Shown here: positions 17,718 to 27,581 of the stretch, piece after piece
How positions within the stretch are numbered: position 1 is the stretch's first letter
Layout of the letters: each line of letters opens with the position of its first letter
Assembly: GCA_944390825.1 (NCBI GenBank)
Contig: CALXRG010000002.1
Coordinates: forward strand, 62,001 to 126,000
DNA: 64,000 nt
Direction: 5' to 3'
DNA from: an uncultured Akkermansia sp.
GTDB lineage: Bacteria > Verrucomicrobiota > Verrucomicrobiia > Verrucomicrobiales > Akkermansiaceae
The notes under the pieces: generated by a model
Database searches by the model: none
Told to the model about the DNA's origin: nothing
The model's input: the letters and a program-made list of their open reading frames with translations, nothing else
Translations under genes and position numbers: made by a program

Positions 17718-18163
17718 GTCCTCTTCCTTTCTTTGCGGTGGGCGGCTGTCGCCCGTGCCAGCTTATCCCTCCCGGGCGATCGTGTCAAAGCTTTTCTGCA
17801 TGCGCTGCCGTGTGAGTCGAGCAATGCTGCCAGCCTAATGAACAGGAAACGCAGCCCACTCTGCCGCCCTCTTGCCGAGAAGGCACCCGCATCAAGCAGG
17901 AAAAGTCCCGGCACTGGCCGCAGGTCACCAGGATCCCGGCAAGAGTGAGCCCTTCGCCCTTTGTCGCTGCGGATGCACCGTGCAGCCGTGATGGGAAAAA
18001 CGGAACTCTTTGAGAACGAAAACCCGGGGAAAGCGGACGAAGCGCAGTTAGCTGCTGCCCGACGCAGCTTATAGGGATTTGCTCCGGTGAGCGGCGGATT
18101 GTTTCGGGGAGGGAACGCCGTTTTTTGATTGCGGAGCTGCGGGAAGGGTGCTATGATGCACGC
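17718..18163. other. Divergent intergenic region without a recognised gene
   Basis: This 446-bp gap lies between the mini-III gene and malQ. Short open frames on both strands lack plausible starts or protein-like composition. I see no RNA gene, long repeat or clear promoter pair in it. Confidence 0.6.
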
Positions 18164-19891
18164 ATGGTATCTGAGCGTCTGACAGGGGTGTTGCTTCCTT
18201 TGTTTTCCTTGCGCCGCGAGGGCGATGGGGGAATCGGAGACTTGACCGCGCTGGAAGAATGGATCACGTGGGCCTCCGCGCATGGCGTGGGGTTTTTGCA
18301 GCTGTTGCCGGTGAATGCCGTGGGGGAGGATGATGCGCCGTCCCCGTATTCGGCTCTCAGTTCGGTGGCGCTGGAGCCTCTTTATCTGGCGCTGGAACGC
18401 ATCCCCGGGATGCAGTTGCCGCTGCCACCCTATCCCGATGATCTGCCACCGCTGCAGCTGCCGGGCGGCCGTGATTTTGTGGATTACGCGCGGGTGCGCA
18501 CGTTCAAGAAGGAACTGTACCGGCAGGCGTGGATGCGCTTCAGCGAGTTGCCGAATTACGCAGAGCAGCGCGAGGAATTTTCACACTGGGTGGAGCAGCA
18601 GGGACGCTGGCTGGAGGATTACGCGATTTATCGCGTTGCCTGCATCGCATTCGGAACCTGCGAGTGGTGGAAGTGGCCGGTGCAGGATCCCGACATCATC
18701 CGACGCGCAGTAGCCACCAGCGGCAGCTCGCTGGAGCAGATGCGCTTCCAGGAGTGGCTCCAGTGGCTCTGCGCCTGCCAGTGGGCTGAGGTGCGTGCCC
18801 ATGCCGACAAGTGTAACGTCCTGCTGATGGGGGACGTGCCCATAGGCATATCCGCAGCCAGCGCTGATGTGTTTTTTGAGCGGCACCTCTTCGACATGTC
18901 ATGGAGTGGCGGAGCCCCCGCCGAGGGAAACTTTGCCGAAGATCCCTTTACAGCCAAATGGGGCCAGAACTGGGGGATCCCGCTGTACCGCTGGGATGTG
19001 ATGCAGTGCGACGGCTTCGCCTGGTGGAACCGGCGTCTTCGCAAACTCGCCGAGATCTTCAGCATGTACCGTCTGGATCATATCCTGGGTTTTTACCGGA
19101 TCTATGCGTTCCCCTGGATGCCGGATCGCAACCAGGAGTTCCTGGAGCTGACGCCCGATGAAGCCGCCGCCCGCTGCGGAGGCCGTCGTCCCGGGTTCCG
19201 TCCGCGGCCGGACTGGACGGCAGAGGACCGCCGACTCAACCTGATGCAGGGTGACCACCTGCTCAGCCAGTTGATCAAGGCAGCCCCCGGGCTGCGGGTG
19301 ATCGGTGAAGACCTCGGCTGTGTGCCGGACTACGTGCGGCCGGACCTGTCACGCCTGCGCATCGCAGGTTTCAAAATCCCGCATTGGGAAATCGAGAAAG
19401 ACGAAATTGTCCCCGGCGACACGTATAATCCGTGTTCATTCGCCACGTATGCCACGCATGATTTTGCCCCGCTCTGCTGCGACTGGGACGAGTGGTACGG
19501 CTGGGTGAAAGCCGCAGACGACGCCCGGCATGATATCGCCATGCCGTCCGCCCCGATGCGCGAAACGCTCACAAGCGGTTTGAACTGCGAGCGCCTGCTC
19601 AAGTGGCTGGGGGATTACAGCGGGATGACTCCCGACGAGGCTGTCAGTCCTTGGAGCCCTGCCATCAAAGATGCCCTCTACACGGCACTCTTCGCATGCC
19701 GCTCCAACTACGCAGCCTTGATGTGGACTGAGCTTTTCGACTGCCCTGTGCGGCTCAACACGCCCGGCACCGAGGGCGGCACCAACTGGCGCCCCCGCAT
19801 GCCCTTCACCGCTGCCCAGGCTGCTGCCATGCCGCAGTCAGCCTGGATTCGCGAACTTTCCGCCCGTTGCGGCCGCGGTAAGCCCGCCTAG
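18164..19891 (+). CDS. malQ: 4-alpha-glucanotransferase (amylomaltase)
   Basis: The 575-residue GH77 enzyme transfers segments of alpha-1,4-glucan in maltodextrin or glycogen metabolism. The opening LPLFSLRREGDGGIGDL matches the family. The nucleophile region is MYRLDHILGFYRIYAFP, the acid/base Glu lies in RVIGEDLGCVP, and the transition-state Asp in YATHDFAPL. The ATG at 18164 places the conserved start 6 residues in. It is convergent with trpS with only 19 bp between stops and no visible terminator. Confidence 0.93.
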   Translation: MVSERLTGVLLPLFSLRREGDGGIGDLTALEEWITWASAHGVGFLQLLPVNAVGEDDAPSPYSALSSVALEPLYLALERIPGMQLPLPPYPDDLPPLQLPGGRDFVDYARVRTFKKELYRQAWMRFSELPNYAEQREEFSHWVEQQGRWLEDYAIYRVACIAFGTCEWWKWPVQDPDIIRRAVATSGSSLEQMRFQEWLQWLCACQWAEVRAHADKCNVLLMGDVPIGISAASADVFFERHLFDMSWSGGAPAEGNFAEDPFTAKWGQNWGIPLYRWDVMQCDGFAWWNRRLRKLAEIFSMYRLDHILGFYRIYAFPWMPDRNQEFLELTPDEAAARCGGRRPGFRPRPDWTAEDRRLNLMQGDHLLSQLIKAAPGLRVIGEDLGCVPDYVRPDLSRLRIAGFKIPHWEIEKDEIVPGDTYNPCSFATYATHDFAPLCCDWDEWYGWVKAADDARHDIAMPSAPMRETLTSGLNCERLLKWLGDYSGMTPDEAVSPWSPAIKDALYTALFACRSNYAALMWTELFDCPVRLNTPGTEGGTNWRPRMPFTAAQAAAMPQSAWIRELSARCGRGKPA

Positions 19892-19910
19892 AAGACGCCG
19901 CAAGCTTTCA

Positions 19911-20885
19911 TCAGCACCAAACAAGACCAACCGCGGCGCGCACGCGGGCGAGGGTAGCGGCTGCGGTCTCACGGGCTTTGGCAGCACCGCTGGTGAGGAC
20001 GTCGTGTACGTACTCCGGGTGGGCAAGAATCCACTCACGCTTCTCACGCGCGGCTCGGAAGTACTCCCAATAGGTCTCAAACAGGTCTTTCTTGAATTGA
20101 CCGTAGCCCACGCCGCCGCGGCGGTGCGCGTCGATCATCTCCTGGTATTGCTCCGGAGAGGCAAAAAGTTTGTAGAGAGCCAGGATGATGGAGTTTTCCG
20201 TGGGTTTGGGAGCCTCCAGCGGGGTGGCGTCGGTCACGACTTTTTTGTTGATGAGTTTGCGCATGGCTTTTTCCTCTCCGAAGATAGGCAGGGTGTTGCC
20301 GTAGCTTTTGCTCATTTTCTGACCATCAAGGCCGGGGACGACCGCTGTGCTCTCGCTGATGATGGCTTCGGGCACTTTGAGGAGATTTTCGCCGAAGAGG
20401 TCATTGATTTTGCCTGCCAGATCCCGGGTAACCTCGAGGTGCTGCTTCTGGTCTTTGCCCACGGGGACAGCGTCAGAGTCATACAGCAGAATGTCGGCCG
20501 CCATGAGCGCCGGATAGGCAAAGAGAGCATGAGAGGGACTGAAGCCCTTCGCCAGCTTGTCCTTGTATGAGTGGCAGCGCTCCAGCAACCCCATCGGGCA
20601 AACAGTAGAGAGAATCCATGCCAGCTCATTGACCTCGGGTACGGCAGATTGGGCAAAGAAAACGGACTTCGCCGGGTCGAGGCCGCAGGCAAGAAAGTCC
20701 ACTGCAAGGCCGTAGGTGTTCTCCCGGAGCTTCTCCGCGCTTTCCATGGTAGTCATGGCATGGTAGTTGGCGATGAAATAGAAGGCTTCACCTTGCTCCT
20801 GCAGACGTACAGCCGGTTCGATGGCGCCGAAGTAGTTGCCGATGTGAAGCTGACCGCTGGGTTGTAATCCTGTCAGAAATCTCAT
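19911..20885 (-). CDS. trpS: Tryptophanyl-tRNA synthetase
   Basis: The 324-residue class Ic synthetase charges tRNA-Trp. Its HIGH-type motif is PSGQLHIGNYFG (residues 9-20) and its KMSKS motif is GQKMSKSYGN (about residue 194). The length is typical for the bacterial enzyme. The gene is followed upstream on the same strand by the thioredoxin-like lipoprotein gene with a 33-bp gap, so the two are probably co-transcribed, the lipoprotein first. Confidence 0.95.
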   Translation of the reverse strand: MRFLTGLQPSGQLHIGNYFGAIEPAVRLQEQGEAFYFIANYHAMTTMESAEKLRENTYGLAVDFLACGLDPAKSVFFAQSAVPEVNELAWILSTVCPMGLLERCHSYKDKLAKGFSPSHALFAYPALMAADILLYDSDAVPVGKDQKQHLEVTRDLAGKINDLFGENLLKVPEAIISESTAVVPGLDGQKMSKSYGNTLPIFGEEKAMRKLINKKVVTDATPLEAPKPTENSIILALYKLFASPEQYQEMIDAHRRGGVGYGQFKKDLFETYWEYFRAAREKREWILAHPEYVHDVLTSGAAKARETAAATLARVRAAVGLVWC

Positions 20886-20918
20886 GATGTGTGGTGTGTC
20901 TGTATGAAAGAGGGTGGC

Positions 20919-21485
20919 TCAGGGCGCGGGTGGAAGCTGGTCGTCTTCCTGGGCGAGCACTTTGCGCAGGTAATTTTGCAGGCTTTTGGTGTTGTATGAA
21001 CCGCGGATGGTGCGCAGGCGCATCCCTTCGACGTAGAGCAGCGTCGTCGGTACAGCCTCGATTTTGAAGTCGTTGGCCAAGTTGGGGTAGGCATCGGCAT
21101 CCACCTCTACGACCTGAACCGTGCCCTTGGCTTCCCGCGCCAGTTTCAGCAGCGAATGACGCATTGTTTTGCAATGCGGGCACCAGGGCGCAGTGAAAAC
21201 AAGAAGCAGGCTGCGGCCGGATACACCAGTGACCTGGCGGATGTCCTCTCCCTCATACTGACTGTAGAGCTCAAACTTCGGGCCGGAGCTCAGGGTCGTG
21301 GGCAGCTCCTGCGCCTCATCCCGCAGGAGCGAGTCAAGTGCTTCCCGCTGGGGATTGGGGGCGGGTTTGGTGGAGGTCGTGAAACGCGAGGCACGGGCCT
21401 GCTGCTCATCCGACGACTCGTCGCACCCTGTCAGAGACAGCAGGGAAAGAGCAAGAAGCGGAAACAGACGCAGCAGCATGGCCAT
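20919..21485 (-). CDS. Thioredoxin-fold lipoprotein
   Basis: The 188-residue protein has a lipoprotein signal (MAMLLRLFPLLALSLLSLTGC). After a linker of about 60 residues comes a thioredoxin domain with the active site APWCPHCK and the cis-proline motif VPTTLLY. It should act in the periplasm on disulfides or as a thiol reductase. The CPHC centre resembles DsbA-type sites rather than the CGPC of thioredoxin. The start at 21485 is chosen to expose the lipobox; the open frame upstream is not supported. The gap 21486-21738 holds nothing recognised. Confidence 0.85.
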   Translation of the reverse strand: MAMLLRLFPLLALSLLSLTGCDESSDEQQARASRFTTSTKPAPNPQREALDSLLRDEAQELPTTLSSGPKFELYSQYEGEDIRQVTGVSGRSLLLVFTAPWCPHCKTMRHSLLKLAREAKGTVQVVEVDADAYPNLANDFKIEAVPTTLLYVEGMRLRTIRGSYNTKSLQNYLRKVLAQEDDQLPPAP

Positions 21486-21738
21486 GCGCCTATTATGCCC
21501 CAAGGAGAGGCGCCTGTGAAGCCCTTTCTGTGTCTGAGGGGCAATTTCGCCGAGAGAGGCCATGATGGCAGTATGAATAACAGACATATCTTGCGGCACC
21601 AATGGGGACACAGGCAATGCTGACGATACGGAAGGCGGCGCAGGTGTTATCAGGGGGTAACAGCTCGTGACCTGGCTACAGATACACAGGGCAGGGCTGG
21701 CGCTGTCAACCGGTATATGGTTGGATTGGTTTGGTGTG

Positions 21739-23370
21739 TCAACGCTGGCCCTGTGCCTCCACAGTTTTCCCGTCAGGGGAGGAGAGCTCCTCGTAGGAGA
21801 AGACGCTGTAGGACGCAGGGTAAACATCGGGCTTGTAGTGGGTCACTTTGACGTAGAGCCGCCGCTTGGAGAGGATAAAACAGTTGGGCGCCGGCCAGGG
21901 ATCGACAGCATGGAGTTGTTGCATCAGTTCCGGGGTGAGTTCGTTTTCGAGAGGCCCGCGGAGCCGGTGCATGCCGTAGAATCGTCCTCTCCAGTGAAGC
22001 GGATTGTAGTGGTTAAATTGCCAATCGGGACGTGTTTCGCCCAGATCCTGGACAGCGTGGACCAGAATGATTTCGTAGTCTTTGATGTGGAGTCCTTGCC
22101 GGCTGGCATAGCGGAGGGCATCGGTATAGATTTCCCTGAGTTCTGCTGTCGTGGTGTCGTAGTTGAGGCGAGCCATGAACGCCCGGTACGAGACGTGGTA
22201 GCAGGCTTTGCTCAATACGAAGGCCGCGGCGATGCCTATCCACGCCATCCGTCGGGGCGTTATCGTGAGTGGTTTGATGGTGAGAGCCCACAGGCATGCG
22301 CAGGAAAGCGGATCGGCCAAACCTACGTTTGCTCCCCTGAAGTGGGCAAAGAACATGAGGTAGAGATGGGGAACAAGCCAGATCAGGATAACCAGCAGGT
22401 ATCTAACGGCGAATTCCCCTTTGGTGGAGCTATCCCGCTTGTATCGGAGGAACAGCACGACCAGAGGAATGATGCAGGTACAGGTGATCCACCCCCCGCT
22501 TCGCATGACACCCAGGGCGCCCAAAAGTGTGATTTTGACAGCATGTCCGATAAAGAAGAGCTTTTCGGCCGGAGAGAATTGGTGGAACGAGTGCCAGGGC
22601 CCCATCATGAAGGCCTGGTGGGCACGCTGGCCTTCGACGGTGGCCTGATCAGCCAATCCCATGGCCAGTACAAAGCGATTGGAGAGATAGAAGAGTCCGA
22701 GGGCTGCCAGAACGACGATGGCCAGCCTCACGGCATCCCGCTTGATGCAATGGGGTCCGCCTGTTTCTAAGCGGGCCAGGTAGGTGGCCAGTGCCAGCAC
22801 ACAGAAATAGAGAATAATGGTTTGATAGATGCTTACGGCGAAAGCTACCAGAAGAATGGAGGCCACCACGGCTTTCGGGGTAATCCGATCCGGTTTGAAG
22901 AGTAGTACTGCGGCGATGGTGCAAAGCAGAAAACCAAAGCTGATGGCATCGACGTTTTGGGAGCACTCCAGGACAGCGGCAAACTGAATCATTCCCAGGT
23001 AGGCCGCGCCAAACACCAGATAGGTCGCCAGGTTCTTGAGCTTGAGCAGCGTCGCCTGGATTACATAACAGATGGATAAATAGAGGCCCGAAACCATGCC
23101 GGCCGCAAAGGGAACTGTCCCTTCGTGCATGATCTGACGGTAGACGGCATTGGCCCATCTGCCTGCTCCAGTGTAGACAGAGGTATCATTCCCCCTGAAT
23201 GACAACATCTCATCCGGCAAGAGTCCCAAGCGCAGAATATGGTATCCGTATACGAAAACGTAGGCAGCATAGAAGCATGCCGCAGCAATGATGTGCCATT
23301 TGTATGTTTCCCATACATTGCAACGATGGTCAGGTGCCGGGCAACACTGTGTTTGGAGATGAATGCTCAT
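21739..23370 (-). CDS. Polytopic membrane protein, possible GtrII-type glucosyltransferase
   Basis: The 543-residue protein has about ten or more membrane segments starting around residue 23, then a soluble C-terminal region of about 130 residues. The early loop with a DEMLSFRGND segment and GRWANAVYRQIM resembles GtrII-family glycosyltransferases that decorate O-antigen from lipid-linked sugars. That assignment is by general pattern only. I chose the ATG at 23370; an extra 34 residues upstream are possible. The gene stands alone on the minus strand. Confidence 0.6.
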   Translation of the reverse strand: MSIHLQTQCCPAPDHRCNVWETYKWHIIAAACFYAAYVFVYGYHILRLGLLPDEMLSFRGNDTSVYTGAGRWANAVYRQIMHEGTVPFAAGMVSGLYLSICYVIQATLLKLKNLATYLVFGAAYLGMIQFAAVLECSQNVDAISFGFLLCTIAAVLLFKPDRITPKAVVASILLVAFAVSIYQTIILYFCVLALATYLARLETGGPHCIKRDAVRLAIVVLAALGLFYLSNRFVLAMGLADQATVEGQRAHQAFMMGPWHSFHQFSPAEKLFFIGHAVKITLLGALGVMRSGGWITCTCIIPLVVLFLRYKRDSSTKGEFAVRYLLVILIWLVPHLYLMFFAHFRGANVGLADPLSCACLWALTIKPLTITPRRMAWIGIAAAFVLSKACYHVSYRAFMARLNYDTTTAELREIYTDALRYASRQGLHIKDYEIILVHAVQDLGETRPDWQFNHYNPLHWRGRFYGMHRLRGPLENELTPELMQQLHAVDPWPAPNCFILSKRRLYVKVTHYKPDVYPASYSVFSYEELSSPDGKTVEAQGQR

Positions 23371-23604
23371 GAACGCGAGCAGCGTAACATGAGCAATAGG
23401 AAGAGTCAAGGTTAATTCGGACGGTGGAATGCGGGACTTCGGCCGGCATTTCCGTGCTTTTGCGCTTCTCACAAAAGAGTTTTCCTATGTCAAATCACTG
23501 TGCTTGTCTGTAATTGGGGGGGGCATTGTCACGTAATTTCTTTTTCCCCTGGACTGACTCTGCTGCTGCTCTTGTGATAGAGCTATGGCGGGACCTGTGG
23601 CTGT

Positions 23605-24156
23605 TTACTTTCGGGTATGGAGGAGACGCATGATCACCAGGATGACGGGAAGCAGAAGAGCATAGAGAATGTGCGCGTAGACGCCGGCAAAGAGGTAGGT
23701 GAGGCCGTCCTGTGCATCGTAGATGCCGCTGGCGTGCTGCGATGTGATCAAGACATGAGCGGCGAGGATGGCGGCGGGCAGGATGAGGTTGAGATAGCAG
23801 ACGGTGGTGTAGCGGGGAGAGGGGCGGGGATTGCGCCCGGCGAGGTATGCCGAACACAGACATATCGTCACAGGTATGCCTCCCCCAAGCATGTAGAGCG
23901 GAAGCAGGGACTCGGGAAAGTTCATGCTGAAGGAAAGCAGCAAAAGGAAGCCGAGAATACTCCACTGCATGCAGACAGCTGCTTTGCCGGGATGAGGGTG
24001 TGCCGTTTCATCAGACGGTTGAGCTTTACTGGTGCTTGCTGTCTGCGCGCTACCCGGTCCCGTTGATGGTTCATGACACGGCACCGGTTTCCCGTTTTGT
24101 CCCGCTGGGGAGGGGGAAGCGCTGGAGGAAGATGATGGGGGGTGCTGTCCCGGCAT
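23605..24156 (-). CDS. Small polytopic membrane protein with low-complexity N-terminus
   Basis: The 183-residue protein has about 60 N-terminal residues rich in Ser, Pro and Thr (a predicted disordered segment), then four membrane segments. The region between the second and third segments includes AGRNPRPSPRY. No family is recognised. The start at 24156 is the ATG reading MPGQHPP; an upstream in-frame start at 24207 is less likely. Confidence 0.55.
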   Translation of the reverse strand: MPGQHPPSSSSSASPSPAGQNGKPVPCHEPSTGPGSAQTASTSKAQPSDETAHPHPGKAAVCMQWSILGFLLLLSFSMNFPESLLPLYMLGGGIPVTICLCSAYLAGRNPRPSPRYTTVCYLNLILPAAILAAHVLITSQHASGIYDAQDGLTYLFAGVYAHILYALLLPVILVIMRLLHTRK

Positions 24157-24347
24157 AGTTTTCTGGTGTTTGATACGGATTCTAACCTGCCGGGGTTCAG
24201 GTGTCAATCTGGTTGAGCTGCAATGAGTCGCTTCCTTTTCGCCATGGAGGAGGGGAGGCCTTCTCCTGATGCGGCTGAGGACGGTGGTGTAAATGCTGAT
24301 ATATGCATGGAACGGGTGCGTCGTACATTTATGTCACTGAAGGACGC

Positions 24348-24377
24348 TTGACCGGGATGGTCTGTCTGTGGTAGCAT
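24348..24377 (+). promoter_or_regulatory. Promoter of ppk
   Basis: TTGACC (24348-24353), an 18-bp spacer, then TAGCAT (24372-24377). A ribosome site AGGGAG (24391-24396) follows, 7 nt before the GTG start at 24404. Confidence 0.55.
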
Positions 24378-24403
24378 GAAGGGTGTGAAAAGGGAGTGCT
24401 GCT

Positions 24404-26503
24404 GTGAAGAGTCACATGTTCATTAATCGGGAGATGTCTTGGCTGGAGTTTAACCAGCGGGTGCTCGATCAGGCGTATCGCCAGGATTTGCCGCTGTTGG
24501 AGCGTGTGAAGTTTGTGGCGATTTGCGCGAGTAACCTCGATGAGTTTTTCCAGGTGCGCGTGGGTGGTTTGATGCTGTTGCGCCAGTCCGGTAAGGTGAC
24601 GACGGATGCTTCCGGTTTGACTCCCAGTGAGCAGCTTGGCCTGATTCACAGCCGTGTGGATCGCATGGTCACGGACCAGTATGCGCTGATGAACAGCGAG
24701 TTGATGCCGCTGATGCGGGAAGCGAGGTTGAGCCCGATGACCGTTAGGGAGTTGACACCTGCCCAGCACGCGATGCTTGAGGAGCTTTTCGCAACGAATA
24801 TTGCGCCGTTGCTGACACCGCTGGCGATGGAGGTGGAGGTGCCCCCGGTGCTCCCGTCGCTGAGTCTGATCATGGCACTTGAGCTGCAGGCAGAGGACGC
24901 GAAGGAGGCCCGCTTTGTGGCGGTGCCGCTGCCGGATGTGCTGCCGCGCCGCGTGCATGCGGCGGCGCTGGGTGGGGATGGTTATGTGATGCTGGAGGAT
25001 TTGGTGGGGGCGTTTATCGGCGGGCTGTTCCCCGGTGAGCGAGTGGTGCGGTGCAGTCCTTTCCGGGTGACGCGCAATGGCGATATCGCTGTGGTGGAGG
25101 AGGAGGGCGGGGATTTCGCCCGGGAGATGGAGGAGATGCTGGTGGCCCGCAAGTTTTCGGATTGTGTGCGTGTGGAGATTCCCAAGGAGACGGACCCTGG
25201 CTTTGCCCGCGCGATTGCGCGTGTCGTGGGGGCGGATGAGCATGCGGCTATTTACCGGGTACCGGGTTTGCTGCGCCTGGTGGATTTTTTCCCGATGGCG
25301 TTTGAGCCGGGGCATGACAATTATAAGATCGAGACGTGGCTGCCGGCTTACCCGATAGGGGTGGATCCGTCGCTGAGTATGTTTGAAAATATGGATCAGG
25401 GTGATATCCTGATCAATAACCCCTACGAGAGCTATGAGCCGGTGGTGAAGCTGGTGGAGGAGGCAGCCGCAGACCCTGATGTGGTGGCAATCAAGCAGGT
25501 GCTTTACCGCACGGCGCACAAATCCCGGTTTATTTCCGCACTGTGCCGCGCGGCGGAAAGCGGTAAGCAGGTAACGGCTCTGGTGGAGCTTAAGGCCCGC
25601 TTCGATGAGGGGCATAATTTGTTCCAGGCCGAGCGCCTTCAGCGGGCTGGGGTACAGGTGGTGTACGGGGTCAAGGGATTCAAAACCCACGCCAAGATCA
25701 CGCTGATTGTACGCCGGGAGAATGGGTCGCTGCGCCGCTATTGCCACTTCGGCACGGGGAATTACAACGAGAGTACAGCGCGGATTTATACGGATATTTC
25801 TTTGCTGACGTGCGAGGAGAATCTTTGCGCGGATGCGGCTCAGTTTTTTAACTCAGTGACGGGACTGACCCGTCTGATGCAGTTCCGTCGCCTTTACCCC
25901 TCGCCGGCCATGATGAAGGCCCGCCTGCTGAGCCTGATCGAGGCAGAGCAGGCTCGCGCTGTCCGTGGCGAACGAGCGGTGATCGAGGCTAAGATGAATT
26001 CGCTCAATGATACGGAAATTATCCGGGCTCTTGATCAGGCGGCTAATGCAGGAGTGCACATCCGGCTGAATATCAGGGGTATATGCTGCTGGTCGCCCTC
26101 GACGGAGCGGGCCCGGCAGGTGGTGCGTATCGTCAGCATCGTGGACCGCTACCTGGAGCATGCGCGTATTTTTTGCTTCCACAATGGCGGGGAGCGCCTG
26201 GTGTACATCGCCAGTGCGGACTGGATGCACCGCAACCTGGACCGCAGGGTCGAGCTGATGATTCCTATCCTCGATCCCGGGGTGGCTCAGCGCGTGTGCG
26301 AGATCCTGGAGGCTTGCTTCCGGGATAATACACAGGCTTCACTGATTCTGCCGGATGGGACGTCCGCGCCCGTCGAGCGCGATGGAAAGCCGTTCCGCAT
26401 GCAGGAGTATCTGTACCGGCAGGCCCAGCAGCGCGCCCGCTCCCGTGAGCGGGCCAACCGCCAGACGCTTGAGCCGCACTTGCCTTCGCGGGCGCATGAA
26501 TGA
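24404..26503 (+). CDS. ppk: Polyphosphate kinase
   Basis: The 699-residue enzyme makes polyphosphate from ATP reversibly. The N-terminal region NREMSWLEFNQRVL and SNLDEFFQVRVGG are family signatures. The autophosphorylated His should be H429 in GFKTHAKI, with the second conserved His at 448 (RYCHFGTGNYNE). The start is GTG at 24404, supported by an AGGGAG site 7 nt upstream; an ATG 12 nt later is the alternative. It is followed by a repeat-rich gap and the DUF805 gene. Confidence 0.95.
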   Translation: MKSHMFINREMSWLEFNQRVLDQAYRQDLPLLERVKFVAICASNLDEFFQVRVGGLMLLRQSGKVTTDASGLTPSEQLGLIHSRVDRMVTDQYALMNSELMPLMREARLSPMTVRELTPAQHAMLEELFATNIAPLLTPLAMEVEVPPVLPSLSLIMALELQAEDAKEARFVAVPLPDVLPRRVHAAALGGDGYVMLEDLVGAFIGGLFPGERVVRCSPFRVTRNGDIAVVEEEGGDFAREMEEMLVARKFSDCVRVEIPKETDPGFARAIARVVGADEHAAIYRVPGLLRLVDFFPMAFEPGHDNYKIETWLPAYPIGVDPSLSMFENMDQGDILINNPYESYEPVVKLVEEAAADPDVVAIKQVLYRTAHKSRFISALCRAAESGKQVTALVELKARFDEGHNLFQAERLQRAGVQVVYGVKGFKTHAKITLIVRRENGSLRRYCHFGTGNYNESTARIYTDISLLTCEENLCADAAQFFNSVTGLTRLMQFRRLYPSPAMMKARLLSLIEAEQARAVRGERAVIEAKMNSLNDTEIIRALDQAANAGVHIRLNIRGICCWSPSTERARQVVRIVSIVDRYLEHARIFCFHNGGERLVYIASADWMHRNLDRRVELMIPILDPGVAQRVCEILEACFRDNTQASLILPDGTSAPVERDGKPFRMQEYLYRQAQQRARSRERANRQTLEPHLPSRAHE

Positions 26504-26697
26504 ACGTTCTGCTGCGGGAGTGCAACGAACAAAGGTGATATCCTGATATGAAGTCGGTCATGGTAACGGAGTATGCTGCGGTCATGAGGTGCGCTGCCTT
26601 CGCGGGCGGTGCTGTGTCTGCAGTGGGACGGGCTGCGGCAGTGGTGAGGCTGGCGGCAGGAGCGATACATCGGTGCGCGGGAATGGGGCCCGGCACT

Positions 26698-26754
26698 GGG
26701 AGCACTGCAAACGGGAGCATCGCACATGGGAGCACCGTAAACGGGAGAAACGGG
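26698..26754. repeat. 15-bp imperfect tandem repeat, three and a half copies
   Basis: Units GGGAGCACTGCAAAC, GGGAGCATCGCACAT and GGGAGCACCGTAAAC follow one another from 26698, with a partial fourth. They end about 22 bp before the DUF805 start codon. A 78-codon open frame across them looks like repeat-driven coincidence rather than a gene. Confidence 0.8.
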
Positions 26755-26776
26755 CAGCAGGAGGAAAGGAGCAGGT

Positions 26777-27334
26777 ATGCTTGAGGCGTTTCGCGAGGGG
26801 TTTGGACGCTATGCGGATTTCTCCGGACGAACGGCGAGGCGTCCGTTCTGGTATTTCGTCACGGTGACGCAGCTGGCGCTGGTGGCGCTGGCGTCGCCAC
26901 TGCTGCTGCTTGTCTTCCGGGCGATGCTGTTTTTGTCGGATGAGGTTGGATTCACTGTTGCCGGGGTGGCGGCCGGGGGAGCAACGCCCGAGGAGATCAT
27001 CCGCATCTGGGCTCAACCGCAGGATTTGCTGCTGGACACTTGGTGCTATGCGGCCAATCTATGGATGGAGCAGCCGGTGCTGCACTTGATTTCCGCCGTG
27101 CTGGCACTTGCTTTTGCCCTGCTGATTATCTGTCCTTCGTTTGCCATAAGCGCCCGGCGCTTGCGTGATGCCGGCCGCTCTCCCTGGTGGACGCTGTCCT
27201 TTGTGGCAGCTGGTCTCCCGGTTCCGGGAATCATGGAGCTTGGCTGCCTGATGAGTCTTTATGTGCTGCGACTTTGTGCGCTGCCGACCAAGCAGGAGTG
27301 GGTGCTGCCGCCCTTGCCCGGGTCGGATCAGTGA
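26777..27334 (+). CDS. DUF805 family membrane protein
   Basis: The 185-residue inner membrane protein starts with the typical DUF805 opening (a basic, aromatic FGRYADFSGRTARRPFWYF before the first helix). The conserved ISARRLRDAGRSPWW precedes the last pair of helices. About four membrane segments are predicted. The family is widespread but of unknown function. A loop of about 50 residues between helices 1 and 2 is longer than in many members. A possible ribosome site AGGAAAGGAG lies just before the start. Confidence 0.85.
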   Translation: MLEAFREGFGRYADFSGRTARRPFWYFVTVTQLALVALASPLLLLVFRAMLFLSDEVGFTVAGVAAGGATPEEIIRIWAQPQDLLLDTWCYAANLWMEQPVLHLISAVLALAFALLIICPSFAISARRLRDAGRSPWWTLSFVAAGLPVPGIMELGCLMSLYVLRLCALPTKQEWVLPPLPGSDQ

Positions 27335-27581
27335 CCGATCGCACAGTGGTGTCGCCGAGGGGCTGGAATCCAACCGGCGGGAGGCGGTGTTCCGTGCGAT
27401 AGAGGGGGAGCCTTCACCTGCCGGGAGGAAAAACCGGGCCGCCGGGCGATGGCGCCTAGGCCGCCGAAAGCGGGAGTCCCAATCGCCGGGGGGGAGTAGT
27501 TTTGATTGTCGGGAGCAAGCCCGTCGGCAAGGGGGAGGTTGCGTGCAGGATTTCCTTGTGCGCCCCGGCATGTGTCTGCGT

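Noticed and set aside
26548-26784. A small open frame before the DUF805 gene
   Set aside because: It runs through the 15-bp tandem repeat, overlaps the next start and has Gly/Ala/Ser-rich composition without features.
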